A DNA stretch of 33,467 nt. Origin: Burkholderiales bacterium RIFOXYD12_FULL_59_19 (GTDB lineage Bacteria > Pseudomonadota > Gammaproteobacteria > Burkholderiales > Burkholderiaceae_C). Below are positions 20,526 through 30,800 of this stretch, in pieces. Made by a program: the position numbers and the translations under genes. The first letter of the stretch is position 1; the number at the start of each line of letters is the position of its first letter. The stretch is from positions 1 through 33,467 of the forward strand of contig MESQ01000044.1 of the NCBI GenBank assembly GCA_001771065.1. The letters are read 5' to 3'. The notes under the pieces are model-generated. The model had not been told where the DNA came from. It worked only from the letters and a program-made list of their open reading frames with translations, and did not search any database.

Positions 20526-21638
20526 ATGACCCTGCCGGAATCCAACACCTTCATGCAGCAGGCGCTGGCACTGGCTGCCCAAAGCCTGCTGCTCACCTCC
20601 CCCAACCCTCGTGTGGGCTGCGTCATCACCAGCCCCGACGGCCAGCTACTCGGCCAGGGCGCCACCCAGCGCGCCGGTGCAGCGCACGCCGAAGTGATGG
20701 CGCTGCGCGACGCCGCCACCCATGGCCACAGCGTGGTCGGAGCCACGGCCTATGTGACGCTGGAACCCTGTTCACACCAGGGCCGCACCGGGCCGTGCTG
20801 CGATGCCCTGGTGGCTGCGGGCATCAAAAAAGTGGTGGCCGCCATTGGCGACCCCAATCCCTTGGTCACGGGCAATGGCTTCGCCAGGCTGCGCGCCGTC
20901 GGCGTTGACGTCAGCGTCGGTCCCGGCGGCGCCGAATCGCGCGAACTCAACATCGGGTTTTTCAGTCGCATGCTGCGCAAAACCCCCTGGGTGCGCATGA
21001 AGCTGGCAGCCTCGCTAGACGGCAAAACCGCCCTAGACAACGGCCTCAGTCAGTGGATCACATCCCCGGCGGCGCGTACCGACGGCCACGCCTGGCGCGC
21101 ACGCGCCTGTGCCGTGCTCACTGGCATTGGCACGGTGCTAGCCGACAACCCCAAACTCGACGTGCGGCTGGTGGACACACCCCGCCAACCCACCCTGGTG
21201 GTGATCGACAGCCGACTGGAAACCCCACTGGATGCCGCGCTATTTATCCCGGGGCGCACGCTCATCATTTACGCGGCTGTCCCTCATGCCGAAAAACAGG
21301 CGGCGCTGGCAGCACTCGGTGCCACCGTGGTACTGCTGCCCGGACCCAACGACAAGGTCGATCTGGCCGCCATGCTGTGCGACCTGGCGCGCCGCGAGGT
21401 CAACGAATTGCATGTGGAAGCCGGCGAAAAGCTCAACGGCTCGCTGATTCGCGAGGGTCTGGTCGATGAATTTGTGGTTTATCTGGCTCCCAAACTGATC
21501 GGCCAGGGGCGAGGCATGGCACACTTTGGCCCACTGCAGGATCTGGCCCAAGCCGTGCCACTGGAATTCAAGTCCACCGCCATGCTGGGGCCCGACCTGC
21601 GTGTGGTCGCCCGCGTTTGCGGCCGCGACGTTTTTTAA
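20526..21638 (+). CDS. ribD: Bifunctional riboflavin deaminase/reductase RibD
   Basis: Two-domain riboflavin synthesis enzyme of 370 residues. The N-terminal deaminase has the zinc motif HAEVMALRDA (H54, E56) and PCSHQGRTGPCCDAL (C82, C91). The C-terminal reductase has RMKLAASLDGKTALDNG, a DGHAWRARACAVLTGIGTVL segment and LHVEAGEKLNGSLIREGLVDE. It deaminates and then reduces the GTP-cyclohydrolase product on the way to lumazine. The ATG at 20526 aligns with family N-termini (FMQQALALAAQ). ribE follows 39 bp later. No FMN riboswitch precedes it in the short gap after the regulator gene. Confidence 0.96.
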   Translation: MTLPESNTFMQQALALAAQSLLLTSPNPRVGCVITSPDGQLLGQGATQRAGAAHAEVMALRDAATHGHSVVGATAYVTLEPCSHQGRTGPCCDALVAAGIKKVVAAIGDPNPLVTGNGFARLRAVGVDVSVGPGGAESRELNIGFFSRMLRKTPWVRMKLAASLDGKTALDNGLSQWITSPAARTDGHAWRARACAVLTGIGTVLADNPKLDVRLVDTPRQPTLVVIDSRLETPLDAALFIPGRTLIIYAAVPHAEKQAALAALGATVVLLPGPNDKVDLAAMLCDLARREVNELHVEAGEKLNGSLIREGLVDEFVVYLAPKLIGQGRGMAHFGPLQDLAQAVPLEFKSTAMLGPDLRVVARVCGRDVF

Positions 21639-21677
21639 ACGCCGGGCCATCGCCCTGCCCAACCCATCAAAAAAGAC

Positions 21678-22316
21678 ATGTTCACAGGCATCATCACCGG
21701 CATCGGCCGCATCAGCGCCGTACACCCCCTGGGCGACACCGCCACCCATGGCAAACGCCTCACCCTCACCTGCCCGCCCGGTTACCTCGACGACGTGGGC
21801 CTGGGCGACAGCATTGCCCTCAACGGCGCCTGCATGACGGTGACCACACTCAACGCCGCGCAGCAACAATTCACCATCGACATCTCGGCCGAGTCACTCG
21901 ACAAAACTGCCGGACTGGACCAGTTGGGAGCCATCAACTTGGAAAAAGCCCTGCGCGCCCACGACCGGCTGGGCGGCCACATCGTCTCGGGCCATGTCGA
22001 TGGCATTGGCCACGTCACGTACTTCGCGCAAGTCGGCGAAAGCTGGCAACTGCGCGTCATGACGCCACCCGCGCTGGCCAAGTACCTGGCCTACAAAGGC
22101 TCGATCACCATCAACGGTGTCAGTCTGACCGTCAACCAGATTCAGGACAGCGCCAACGGCTGCGAGATGTCCATCAACCTGATTCCCCACACCGTGCAAA
22201 ACACCGCTTTAGGCACGCTCAAGGTCGGCTCGTGGGTCAATCTGGAAATTGACCTGATTGCGCGGTATGTGGAGCGGATACTGGGCAAAGATTCCGGGGC
22301 TCAAGGGCAGGTCTAG
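21678..22316 (+). CDS. ribE: Riboflavin synthase alpha chain
   Basis: Enzyme of 212 residues that dismutates two 6,7-dimethyl-8-ribityllumazine molecules to riboflavin. It has the family start MFTGIITGIGRI and two tandem lumazine-binding domains (about residues 1-97 and 98-200), each with an internal conserved block: LNGACMTVTTL in the first and INGVSLTVNQI in the second. GHIVSGHVDGIGHV lies at the junction. It sits just downstream of ribD in the same direction. Some nomenclatures call this gene ribC. Nothing is unusual. Confidence 0.95.
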   Translation: MFTGIITGIGRISAVHPLGDTATHGKRLTLTCPPGYLDDVGLGDSIALNGACMTVTTLNAAQQQFTIDISAESLDKTAGLDQLGAINLEKALRAHDRLGGHIVSGHVDGIGHVTYFAQVGESWQLRVMTPPALAKYLAYKGSITINGVSLTVNQIQDSANGCEMSINLIPHTVQNTALGTLKVGSWVNLEIDLIARYVERILGKDSGAQGQV

Positions 22317-22326
22317 CGGAATACCC

Positions 22327-22342
22327 GTCAGCAAAAGCTGAC
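22327..22342 (+). terminator. Small hairpin after ribE
   Basis: GTCAGC-AAAA-GCTGAC is a perfect 6-bp stem about 10 bases after the ribE stop. With no T-run it is a weak terminator candidate separating the riboflavin genes from the secretion-like operon. Confidence 0.25.
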
Positions 22343-22510
22343 CCCGTGAAAATGAGGCACACTGAGGCATGGGTGGGTTAGAAATCGCGAAATAACAGGG
22401 TAAATGCAGTCAATTTTGTAATCTTTGTCAGGTTTGTAAATGGCATACTCTACAAAACTTGATAATTGTCAAAGCAAAATCCGCGCAAACCACTTATGGA
22501 GCCCACCATC

Positions 22511-24034
22511 ATGACTCTTGTCACGAATTTTTTGCGTACGTCGGTCGCCCTGATCGCCGGTTTGGTGTTGGCGGGTTGCGCCGTGACACCCGAGCCTTTT
22601 ACCGCTGCAGCCTTGCAAGACATCGTCACCCAAGACCGCCAAACCACCCAGGCGGCCATGACCCCGCTGCAAGGCCCCTTGAGCCTGCAGGAGGCCGTCG
22701 CCCGGGCCCTCAAATACAACCTGGAGCACCGCACCCGCCTGTGGGAGCAAGCACTGGCAGTCGGCCAACTGGAGGCTGGGCGCTTTGACATGCTGCCCAA
22801 GGTGATGGCCAACCTCGGCTACTACGACCGCAATCAGGACGCCGGCACCTGGAGCCCCGACGCCCAAGGCAACCCCAGCGCCACGCGCGCCCCGGTCAGC
22901 TCTGACAAAGTGCACAGCACCAGCGATCTGGGCTTAAGCTGGAGCGTGCTCGACTTCGGCTTGTCTTACTACGGCGCCAAACAAAACGCCGACCGCGTGC
23001 TGATTGCCAGCGAGCGCCGGCGCAAAGCGGTGCATACCCTGATCCAAAACGTGCGCACCGCCTTTTGGCGCGCCGCCAGTGCAGAAAAATTGGCCCAGGA
23101 GGTGGGTGACACCATCGCCCTGGCCGAAACCGCGCTGGGCGATTCGCGCCGCATTGAGAAAGACCGCATCAAAGCCCCGGCCGACGCCCTGCGTTACCAG
23201 CGCAACCTGCTGGAAAACCTGCGCACCCTTGAGAGTATTCAGCGCGAACTTGCCGCCGCCCGCATCGAGCTGGCCTACCTCATCAACCTGCCGCCGGGCA
23301 CACCCTTTAGCCTGAGCGAACCCAGCGGCGCGCTGGCCCAACCCGGTCCGATCCTGTTGCCCCTGGACCAAATGGAAACCATGGCGCTGGCGCGCAATGC
23401 CGACCTGCAAGAGCAGGCCTACAACGCCCGCATTGCCGCTGTCGAAACGCGCAAAGCCATGCTGCGGCTGTTTCCCAACCTGAGCCTGAGCACCACCGCC
23501 AAATACGACAGCAACAACTTCCTGGTGAACCAAAGCTGGAACGAGTCCGCCGTGCAAGTCAGCTGGAACCTGCTGGGCTTATTGTCCGGTCCGGCGCAAA
23601 AAGCAGTGGCTGAATCCGCTGTCAAGGTGGCCGAATCGCGGCGCGCAGCAATGCAAATGGCCGTGCTGATGCAGGTGCACCTGGCCGCCCGCCAGTACGA
23701 TACCGCACTGCGCCTGCATGACCGAGCCTATGCGGTGTGGGATGTTGACCAGCGCCTGCTGGAACTGTCACGCCTGGGTGAGCTGGCGCAAACCCGCAGC
23801 CCGCAAGAGACCATTGCTGCGCGCACCACCACCATTTTGTCGCTGCTGCGACGTTACCAAGCGCTGGCCAGCGTGCATGAGTCGGCCAGCAAATTACAAG
23901 CCACGCTGGGTCTGGAGCCCGACATCGGCAGCCTGGACGACATCAGCCTGGCCAACCTGACCCGGCAAATTGAAACCACCCTGGGTGCGGCAGTGGGCCA
24001 GCCCCCGGCCCCGTCTGACGCGCGCCCGCTGTGA
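22511..24034 (+). CDS. TolC-family outer membrane channel, lipoprotein
   Basis: Outer-membrane efflux/secretion channel of about 507 residues. The N-terminus TNFLRTSVALIAGLVLAGCA is a lipoprotein signal peptide with lipobox LAGC, so the mature protein should be acylated on that cysteine. Two repeats of the TolC/OEP helical-barrel fold follow, with long helices such as LQEAVARALKYNLEHRTRLW and LARNADLQEQAYNARIAAVE, and a central SLSTTAKYDSNNF strand region. The ATG at 22511 has GGAG 9 bases upstream; ATG at 22496 and TTG at 22466 are less likely. It overlaps the adaptor gene by 4 bases and lies in front of the giant surface-protein gene, suggesting that it is the outer-membrane exit for that protein. 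Confidence 0.87.
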   Translation: MTLVTNFLRTSVALIAGLVLAGCAVTPEPFTAAALQDIVTQDRQTTQAAMTPLQGPLSLQEAVARALKYNLEHRTRLWEQALAVGQLEAGRFDMLPKVMANLGYYDRNQDAGTWSPDAQGNPSATRAPVSSDKVHSTSDLGLSWSVLDFGLSYYGAKQNADRVLIASERRRKAVHTLIQNVRTAFWRAASAEKLAQEVGDTIALAETALGDSRRIEKDRIKAPADALRYQRNLLENLRTLESIQRELAAARIELAYLINLPPGTPFSLSEPSGALAQPGPILLPLDQMETMALARNADLQEQAYNARIAAVETRKAMLRLFPNLSLSTTAKYDSNNFLVNQSWNESAVQVSWNLLGLLSGPAQKAVAESAVKVAESRRAAMQMAVLMQVHLAARQYDTALRLHDRAYAVWDVDQRLLELSRLGELAQTRSPQETIAARTTTILSLLRRYQALASVHESASKLQATLGLEPDIGSLDDISLANLTRQIETTLGAAVGQPPAPSDARPL

Positions 24035-24831
24035 ACCGCCCGATGCGTTCGCTTTTAGTGGCGCTGGCAGCATTGGCGTTGTGCCAGCTGCCACCGGCTT
24101 TAGCACAAACCAGGCCCAGCCCAAAACCCGCCGTGTCCCAGACGCAGCCAGCCCAGCCAGGCCTGGAGGCGCTGGACATCCGGGCCCAGCTGTCGCCGCG
24201 CAATTTCACCACGGTGGCCGCTGAACTTGGTGCCCGCATCAACCGCATTGGCTTTCGTGAAGGCGAGCGCTTTCGGGCTGGCCAGGTGCTGGCCAGCCTG
24301 GACTGCAGTGTGCAGGTGGCGCAACGTGACCGCGCCAAAGCCGCCCTCAATGCGGCCGAAATCGGCTTTGCGGGCAACAAGCGCCTGGCCGAATACAACG
24401 CGGTCGGTCGGGTCGAGCTCGACACCTCGGCCGCCGAAGTCGAAAAAATGCGCGCCGAACTCAACTTCAACACCGCCACTTTGGGCAAATGCCAGATGCT
24501 GGCGCCGTTCAGTGGCCGGGTGGCTGAGCAAAAGGCCCGCGTCGGCCAGTACATCCAGCCAGGTCAGGCGGTGCTGGACATTCTGGACGACAGTGCCCTG
24601 GAGCTGGAGTTTATCGTGCCCTCCCGGTGGTTGGCCTGGCTCAAGGCAGGCACCAAATTCCAGGTGCTGATCGACGAAACCCGCAAAGCCTACCCGGCAC
24701 GTGTGCAGCGCCTGGGCGCGCGCATCGACCCGGTCAGCCAGTCGATCAAAGTCATCGCCGTCATCGACGGCCAATTTCCTGATCTGCTGGCCGGCATGAG
24801 CGGCAAGATCGAACTGCAGCCCCCACAGTAA
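24031..24831 (+). CDS. Periplasmic adaptor (HlyD/RND membrane-fusion family), short
   Basis: Membrane-fusion protein of 266 residues, starting at a GTG overlapping the TolC-like stop (GTGA); ATG at 24043 is an alternative. A Sec signal peptide ends near ALCQLPPALA-Q. The barrel-sandwich half-motifs are INRIGFREGERFRAGQVLAS and MLAPFSGRVAEQKARVGQYI, separated by a short helical hairpin (about residues 95-150), followed by a beta-barrel domain. It is much shorter than HlyD or LapC (about 400 residues or more) and has no inner-membrane helix. It should bridge an inner-membrane transporter to the TolC-like channel. No ABC or RND inner-membrane component lies in the window, so that partner is either downstream or elsewhere. 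Confidence 0.82.
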   Translation: MNRPMRSLLVALAALALCQLPPALAQTRPSPKPAVSQTQPAQPGLEALDIRAQLSPRNFTTVAAELGARINRIGFREGERFRAGQVLASLDCSVQVAQRDRAKAALNAAEIGFAGNKRLAEYNAVGRVELDTSAAEVEKMRAELNFNTATLGKCQMLAPFSGRVAEQKARVGQYIQPGQAVLDILDDSALELEFIVPSRWLAWLKAGTKFQVLIDETRKAYPARVQRLGARIDPVSQSIKVIAVIDGQFPDLLAGMSGKIELQPPQ

Positions 24832-24882
24832 TCGGTTTTAAAGAATTTGGCGCGGCCCTTGGGCTACGCCCGGAGACATCGC

Positions 24883-27800
24883 ATGAATCACCTGTACCGC
24901 AGCGTTTGGAACGACATTACCCGCACCTTTGTGGCGGTGGCCGAAAACGTCAAACAACACGGCAAAAGCGTTAAAAGTGACCGCAGCACCGGCAGTCTGG
25001 TGATCGATGCCGAAGGCCCCGGTGCCACCCACCCACCCGGCACCCTGCGCAGGCTGGTCACGCACCGACCGCAGCTGCTGGCACTGGAGCCGCGGCTGGT
25101 GTTTGACGGGGCAGCGCTGGAGACGTTTTTGGCTGCAGATACCCCGGCGCCAAACGATGGCGACGACGCCACCGCCCAGGTCACCAAGCAGCCCGCCACC
25201 TTCGACACGCTGCCCAGCGCCGCACCCGTGGTGCTGGCCGCAGGCCACAGCGAGCGCAAGGAGGTGGTGTTTATTGATGCCCGCGTGATCGCCCCCGTGA
25301 CCCTGCTGCCCGGCTTTGCCGACGCCGAAGTGGTGCAGCTACAAGCCGACAGCGACGGCCTGACACAAATTGCCGACTACCTGGCACAGCGCTCCGACCT
25401 GGATGCCATCCACCTGCTCAGCCACGGCACACAAGGCAGCATGCTGCTGGGCAACACGCTGCTGGACAGTACCAGCCTGGCCAGCCAGACACAACAGCTC
25501 GAACGCATTGGTAGCGCCCTGGGCGCCGACGGCGACATCCTGCTCTACGGCTGCGACGTGGCTGCCGGCCCTGCCGGTGAATCCTTTGTCAACCAGATCG
25601 CCGCCATCACGCGTGCTGATGTGGCCGCGTCCGATGACGCAACCGGGGTGAATGGGGATTGGGTATTGGAATACCAGGCTGGGCCGACCCGGCAGATCAG
25701 CGAGGCCGACCAGCTTGTTTTGACCAGTTATCAGGCCGACTTGGTGACGTATGCCGCAACGCTGGATACCAACTCACCGACGTATGTGCGAGACGGCGGC
25801 ACCGGTTCTTTTTACTACGCCACCCAGAACATCACCGCCAGCGCGACCGAGCCTTGGGTCTTCGAAGTCACCAGCCTTACGGCTGACTCTTATCTGGCGC
25901 TGTATTCCAGCTTTGACAGTGCTAACCCGTTAACCAATCTGCTGGCCTCCAATGACGATGGTGGCGCGGGCACCCAGGCCCGCGTGCTGTACAACGTAAC
26001 CAACGGCAGCACCTACACCCTGGTGTTAAGCACTTTCGCAGCCGGTACGACCGGTAGTTTCAGCTTTGAGACCCGGCCCAACGCTGCTCCCGCGCTGGAT
26101 GCCAATCAGTCTCCGGTACTGACGGCCATTGCCGAAGACGCCTTGACAAATACAGGAACCACGGTTGCTGACATCGTGGTGAACTCATCCATCACCGATA
26201 CCGATGGGGGCTTTGGCGACCGTGACACTGCGGCAGTAGAAGCCATCGTGGTAGAGACGGTCGACAACAGCAATGGCACTTGGCAGTACTCGCTGAACGC
26301 GGGCAGCAGTTGGACAGGAATCCCGACAGGCATTAATGATGCATTTGGCACAGGCTTGTTGTTGGACGCGACTGACACCATTCGCTTTGTGCCCAACGCC
26401 AACTTCAACGGCGACGCCAGCTTCACGTTTCACGCTTGGGACAAGGCCGATGGCCGCGCCCCCGGCACCCAGGTCAGCTTTGCCGGAGGCACATCCGCTG
26501 GTTACAGCAGCGCCAGCGATACGGCATCGATTTCGGTCACTGCGGTCAATGACGCCCCCACCCTGCCCGAGCTGGAAAACAACCTGGTACAAAAAGCCAC
26601 GTCCACGTCCATCGTCTTCAGCGACACCGCAACCAACATCAAAGGCTTGGCCAGCGACGGGGTTTATTTGTATGTCAACGATGGGGGTCAGCGCATCGAG
26701 CAGTACGACGCTGCGGGAACGCAGGTGTCGTCCAACCTGGTGTCCAACCTGGCGACGGATTCCAACCAAATGGCCTACAGCCAAGGCTATTTGTTCGCCA
26801 GAAACGGTGCTAACCTGTACCGTATTTCGACGACCGATTGGACCAGCACAGCCGTCGGTGTTCCTGCAGACAAAACGCTGCTGGCGGCGCAAGGATGGAT
26901 GAGCGGTAGTTTGTTCAGTCTGCCCGATGGCCGTTTGGGCACTACCAGCGCGCGCGATGGATCTGGCAACACCACAGTTCGGTTGTACACCCTGTCGTCA
27001 GACGGCCTGACGCTGAGCTTCAGTCAGGACCTGGTCGTTAACGACCCTGTAGCCTTCCCTGGGGATCACCACGGCACCGTCAGCGACGGGCGTTATCTGT
27101 ACATCATGACGACGAACGGCGGCTACAAGGCTTATGACCTGAGCAACGGCACGCTCGCATACAACGGCACCGGCTGGGGCATGACAGACCCCGCACTTGG
27201 CAGCGGCGGCAACCTGGGCAACGTCACCTACCTGACGCGCGACCCACTCAGCGGCGCGCTCATCGCGGGTGACTACAACACCTACCGGATTGTTCGTGGT
27301 GCGACATCAAGCGCCACCATCTCCCTCACCGGTGCGGCCTCCGGCACACCCTACACCATCACCTATGCCGACTTGGCCGCTGCTGCGGCAGAGGCTGATA
27401 TCGATGGCGACACCCTGGCGTTTCGCATCGAAGCCGTCACGGCCGGCACGCTGACCAAAGGCGGTCAAGCGGTGGTTGCCGGTACCACTCTGCTGTCTGC
27501 AGGCGAGAGCCTGGTGTGGACACCGGCCATCAGCACCGAGGGCACTTTTGGCGCTTTCTCGGTCAAAGCCTGGGACGGTGCGCTGGCCTCCAGCCAGGCC
27601 ACGGTAGTCAGTGTGCGCGTGGCCGCTGTGCCAGAGATCGATGTCCGGGGCAATAACACGTCCATTGCCGATGGCGACAACACGCCATCTGGCACAGACT
27701 TTACCGACTTTGGCGCGGCTGCACCCAATGCTGGCACCGTCACCCGCAGCTTCACCCTGGCCAACACCGGTGCGGCGGCGCTCACGCTCAGTGGCTCACC

Positions 27801-30800
27801 CTTGGTCAGCATTTCGGGGGCGGACGCAGGCCAGTTTTCAGTTACCACCCAGCCGGGCGGCACAGTGGCCGGGGGCGCTGATAGCACCTTTGCCATCACC
27901 TTCACCCCCACCAGCAGCGGTGCCAAAACCGCCACGGTCAGCATCACCAGCAATGACGGCGACGAAGGCACTTACGACTTTGTCATTCAGGGGCAGGGCA
28001 ACGTGGCGCCCAGCTTCACCCGGGTCGGCACCACGCTGCTGTACGAAACCACCACGCCCCAATTCACTGCATACACAGTCAACGACGCCAGCAGCTTTGG
28101 CAGCACTCCCATCAGCCGCATCGGCTACCGCATGGAGATGAGCACCACGGCAGCGCCCAACACGCCGTATTACGCCGAGGTCTGGTTTGATGCTTGGGCA
28201 GGCGTGACGGCGGCTGATCTGGCGGTGCCGACTCTGAATAATCTCATCACCATCCAGCGCAATGTCACCAACTTGTCCGTCAGTTCCGATTACCCTGGCG
28301 TGACCACTGGCACTGCGCTGAATGGTCGGCTGGAAATCTGGCCCTATAACTACGACGTAGGCACCCCTGCAACATACGATTACTCTGACACACCCAGTAC
28401 CGGTGGGTCTTACGGCAGTTTTCAGGTTTTCAACATGACAGGTACACCACAAACGGTGTTTGCCTGGAACAGCCATAACGACGGAACACCCGATTTGGGG
28501 CTGGGAAACAGCAACACGTCCAATCCGGATTGGACCTTTGCGGGCGATACGCCTGCAAACTCGCTTTTCAGTGCCACCGGCTGGAAACTGCAAATCCTGG
28601 CCGAAACCGGCACCTCATCCCTCACGGTCACCGAAGACCAAGCCACTAACCTCACATTTGGTGGCACCCCCTTTGCTGATGCCGACGGCAACCCGCTCAC
28701 CGTCACCCTGTCGGTGGCCGATGGCACGCTGACTGGTAACGCAGGCACTGGCATCACCCTCGGCGGCATCGCCACCGCCCGCACCTTCAGCGGCAGCGCG
28801 GCAGACCTCAACACCTACTTCACCACCGCTGGCTACATCACCTACACCACCGCACAAGACAACAGCGCCAGCCGCACCCTGACCGTGGCCGTCTCCGATG
28901 GCATGGCCAGCAGCAGTGACACGGTGACGATCAGCGTCACGCCAGTCAGCGATACGCCCACACTCACGTCCGTGAGCGCCCTCACCGGGGCCAGTGAAGA
29001 CACACCTTTCACCATCAGTTATGCCGACCTGGCTGCATCCGCCAACGAGGCGGATGGCGATGGCGACACCCTGGCTTTCAGGATTGAAGCGGTCAGCAGC
29101 GGCACGCTGACCAAGGATGGCACCGCCGTCACATCCGGTAGCACCCTGCTGGCGTTGGGGGAAAGTCTGGTGTGGACACCCGCATCCCACGCCACGGGCA
29201 GTGTGAGTGCGTTCACGGTCCGGGCTTGGGACAGTGCCTTGGCGTCGGCGGATGCCATTGCCGTCAACGTGAGCGTGGCTGCCATGCCGGAGATAGATAT
29301 TTTGGGCAACGGCGTCAGCATTGCCGATGGCGACACCACCCCAACGGCGGCAGACTATACCCAGTTTGGCACCCAGACCGTAGGGGCGGGTTCGGTCACC
29401 CGCAGCTTCACCATTGCCAACTCGGGCACGGGTGCGCTCACGCTAACGGGCTCACCCAACGTGGTGATCTCTGGTGCCAATGCCGATCAATTTAGCGTGT
29501 CGGCGCAGCCCAGTGTGGTGACGGCTCTGGTTAACCTGGTGAATGGCGGGTTTGAGTCACCCGATACGACGGGTTATGCCTATACGCCAATCAATGTCGA
29601 TGGCTGGACGTTCTCTGGCAACGCCGGCTTGGCCAACAACAGCTCTCCGTGGTTTACGCCTGTTGCCCCTGACGGGGGGCAAGCCGCTTTTATTCAGAAT
29701 CACACGACAACAGGCGGAAGCTTTTCTCAAAGTGTCGACTTCCCCGTAACGGGGGACTATCAGACCAGTTTTTATGCGGTCGGTCGCAGTAGCTACGGCC
29801 CCAACAGCATTGCCGTGCAGATCGACGGTGTCACGGTAGACACTATTGCCTCCACCAGCCAAAACGAGACCAGCTGGACGCTCTTTACCGTCACGGTGCC
29901 CATCACCTCAAGTGGCAGCCACACCCTGAGTTTTGCGGGGGCCTTGACCACCAGCTCAGACTGCGCCTCGGCCATCGACAACATTCAAATCGTGGGCCCC
30001 AGTGCCCAAACCTTCGACATCACCTTCACCCCCACCAGCAGCGGCATCAAAACCGCTACCGTCAGCCTGGCCAACAACGACCTGAACGAGGGCACTTACG
30101 ACTTTGTGATTCAAGGCAGCGGCAACGCCGTGCCCGTGGCCACTGCCCAAACCGCCAGCGGCACCGAAGACCAAGACTTGGTCGTCACCCTGGCGGGCAC
30201 CGACACCGAAAACGCCACCCTGAGCTACACCGTCAGCAGCCTGCCTGCGGCGGGCACGCTGTACCAATACGACGCAGGGAACCGTGGCGCTGCCATTGCC
30301 GCCGCCGGTACCGCTGTGGCAGACAGCGCGCATAGGTTGATCTTTGTGCCAGCCCTGAACGCCAATGGCACCGGCTACGCCAGCTTTGATTTTGTCGTCA
30401 ATGACGGTTTAGTCAGTTCTGCCTCGGCTACTATCACGGTGGACATAGCTGCAGACAACGATGCGCCCAGCATCAGCGGCACGGTGACCAGCCAGTCGGC
30501 CAATGACACCGCCACAGTCAGCCCGTTTGCCAGCGTAGAAATTGCTGACGTGGACAGCGGTGCCACGGTCACCGCCAGCATCACGCTGGATGCTGCGGCC
30601 AAAGGCGTCTTCACTGCCGCATCGCTCACCGACTCGGGCTTCAGCACCGCTGACGGCGGCGCCACCTACACCCATGCGGGTGCCACACCGGCAGATTTGC
30701 AAGCCGCCATTCGCCAACTGGTGTTCCAGCCCAGCGCCAACCGCGTGGCTCCCGGCAGTACTGAGACCACCAGCTTTACTGTTAGCGTGAGTGATGGCGT

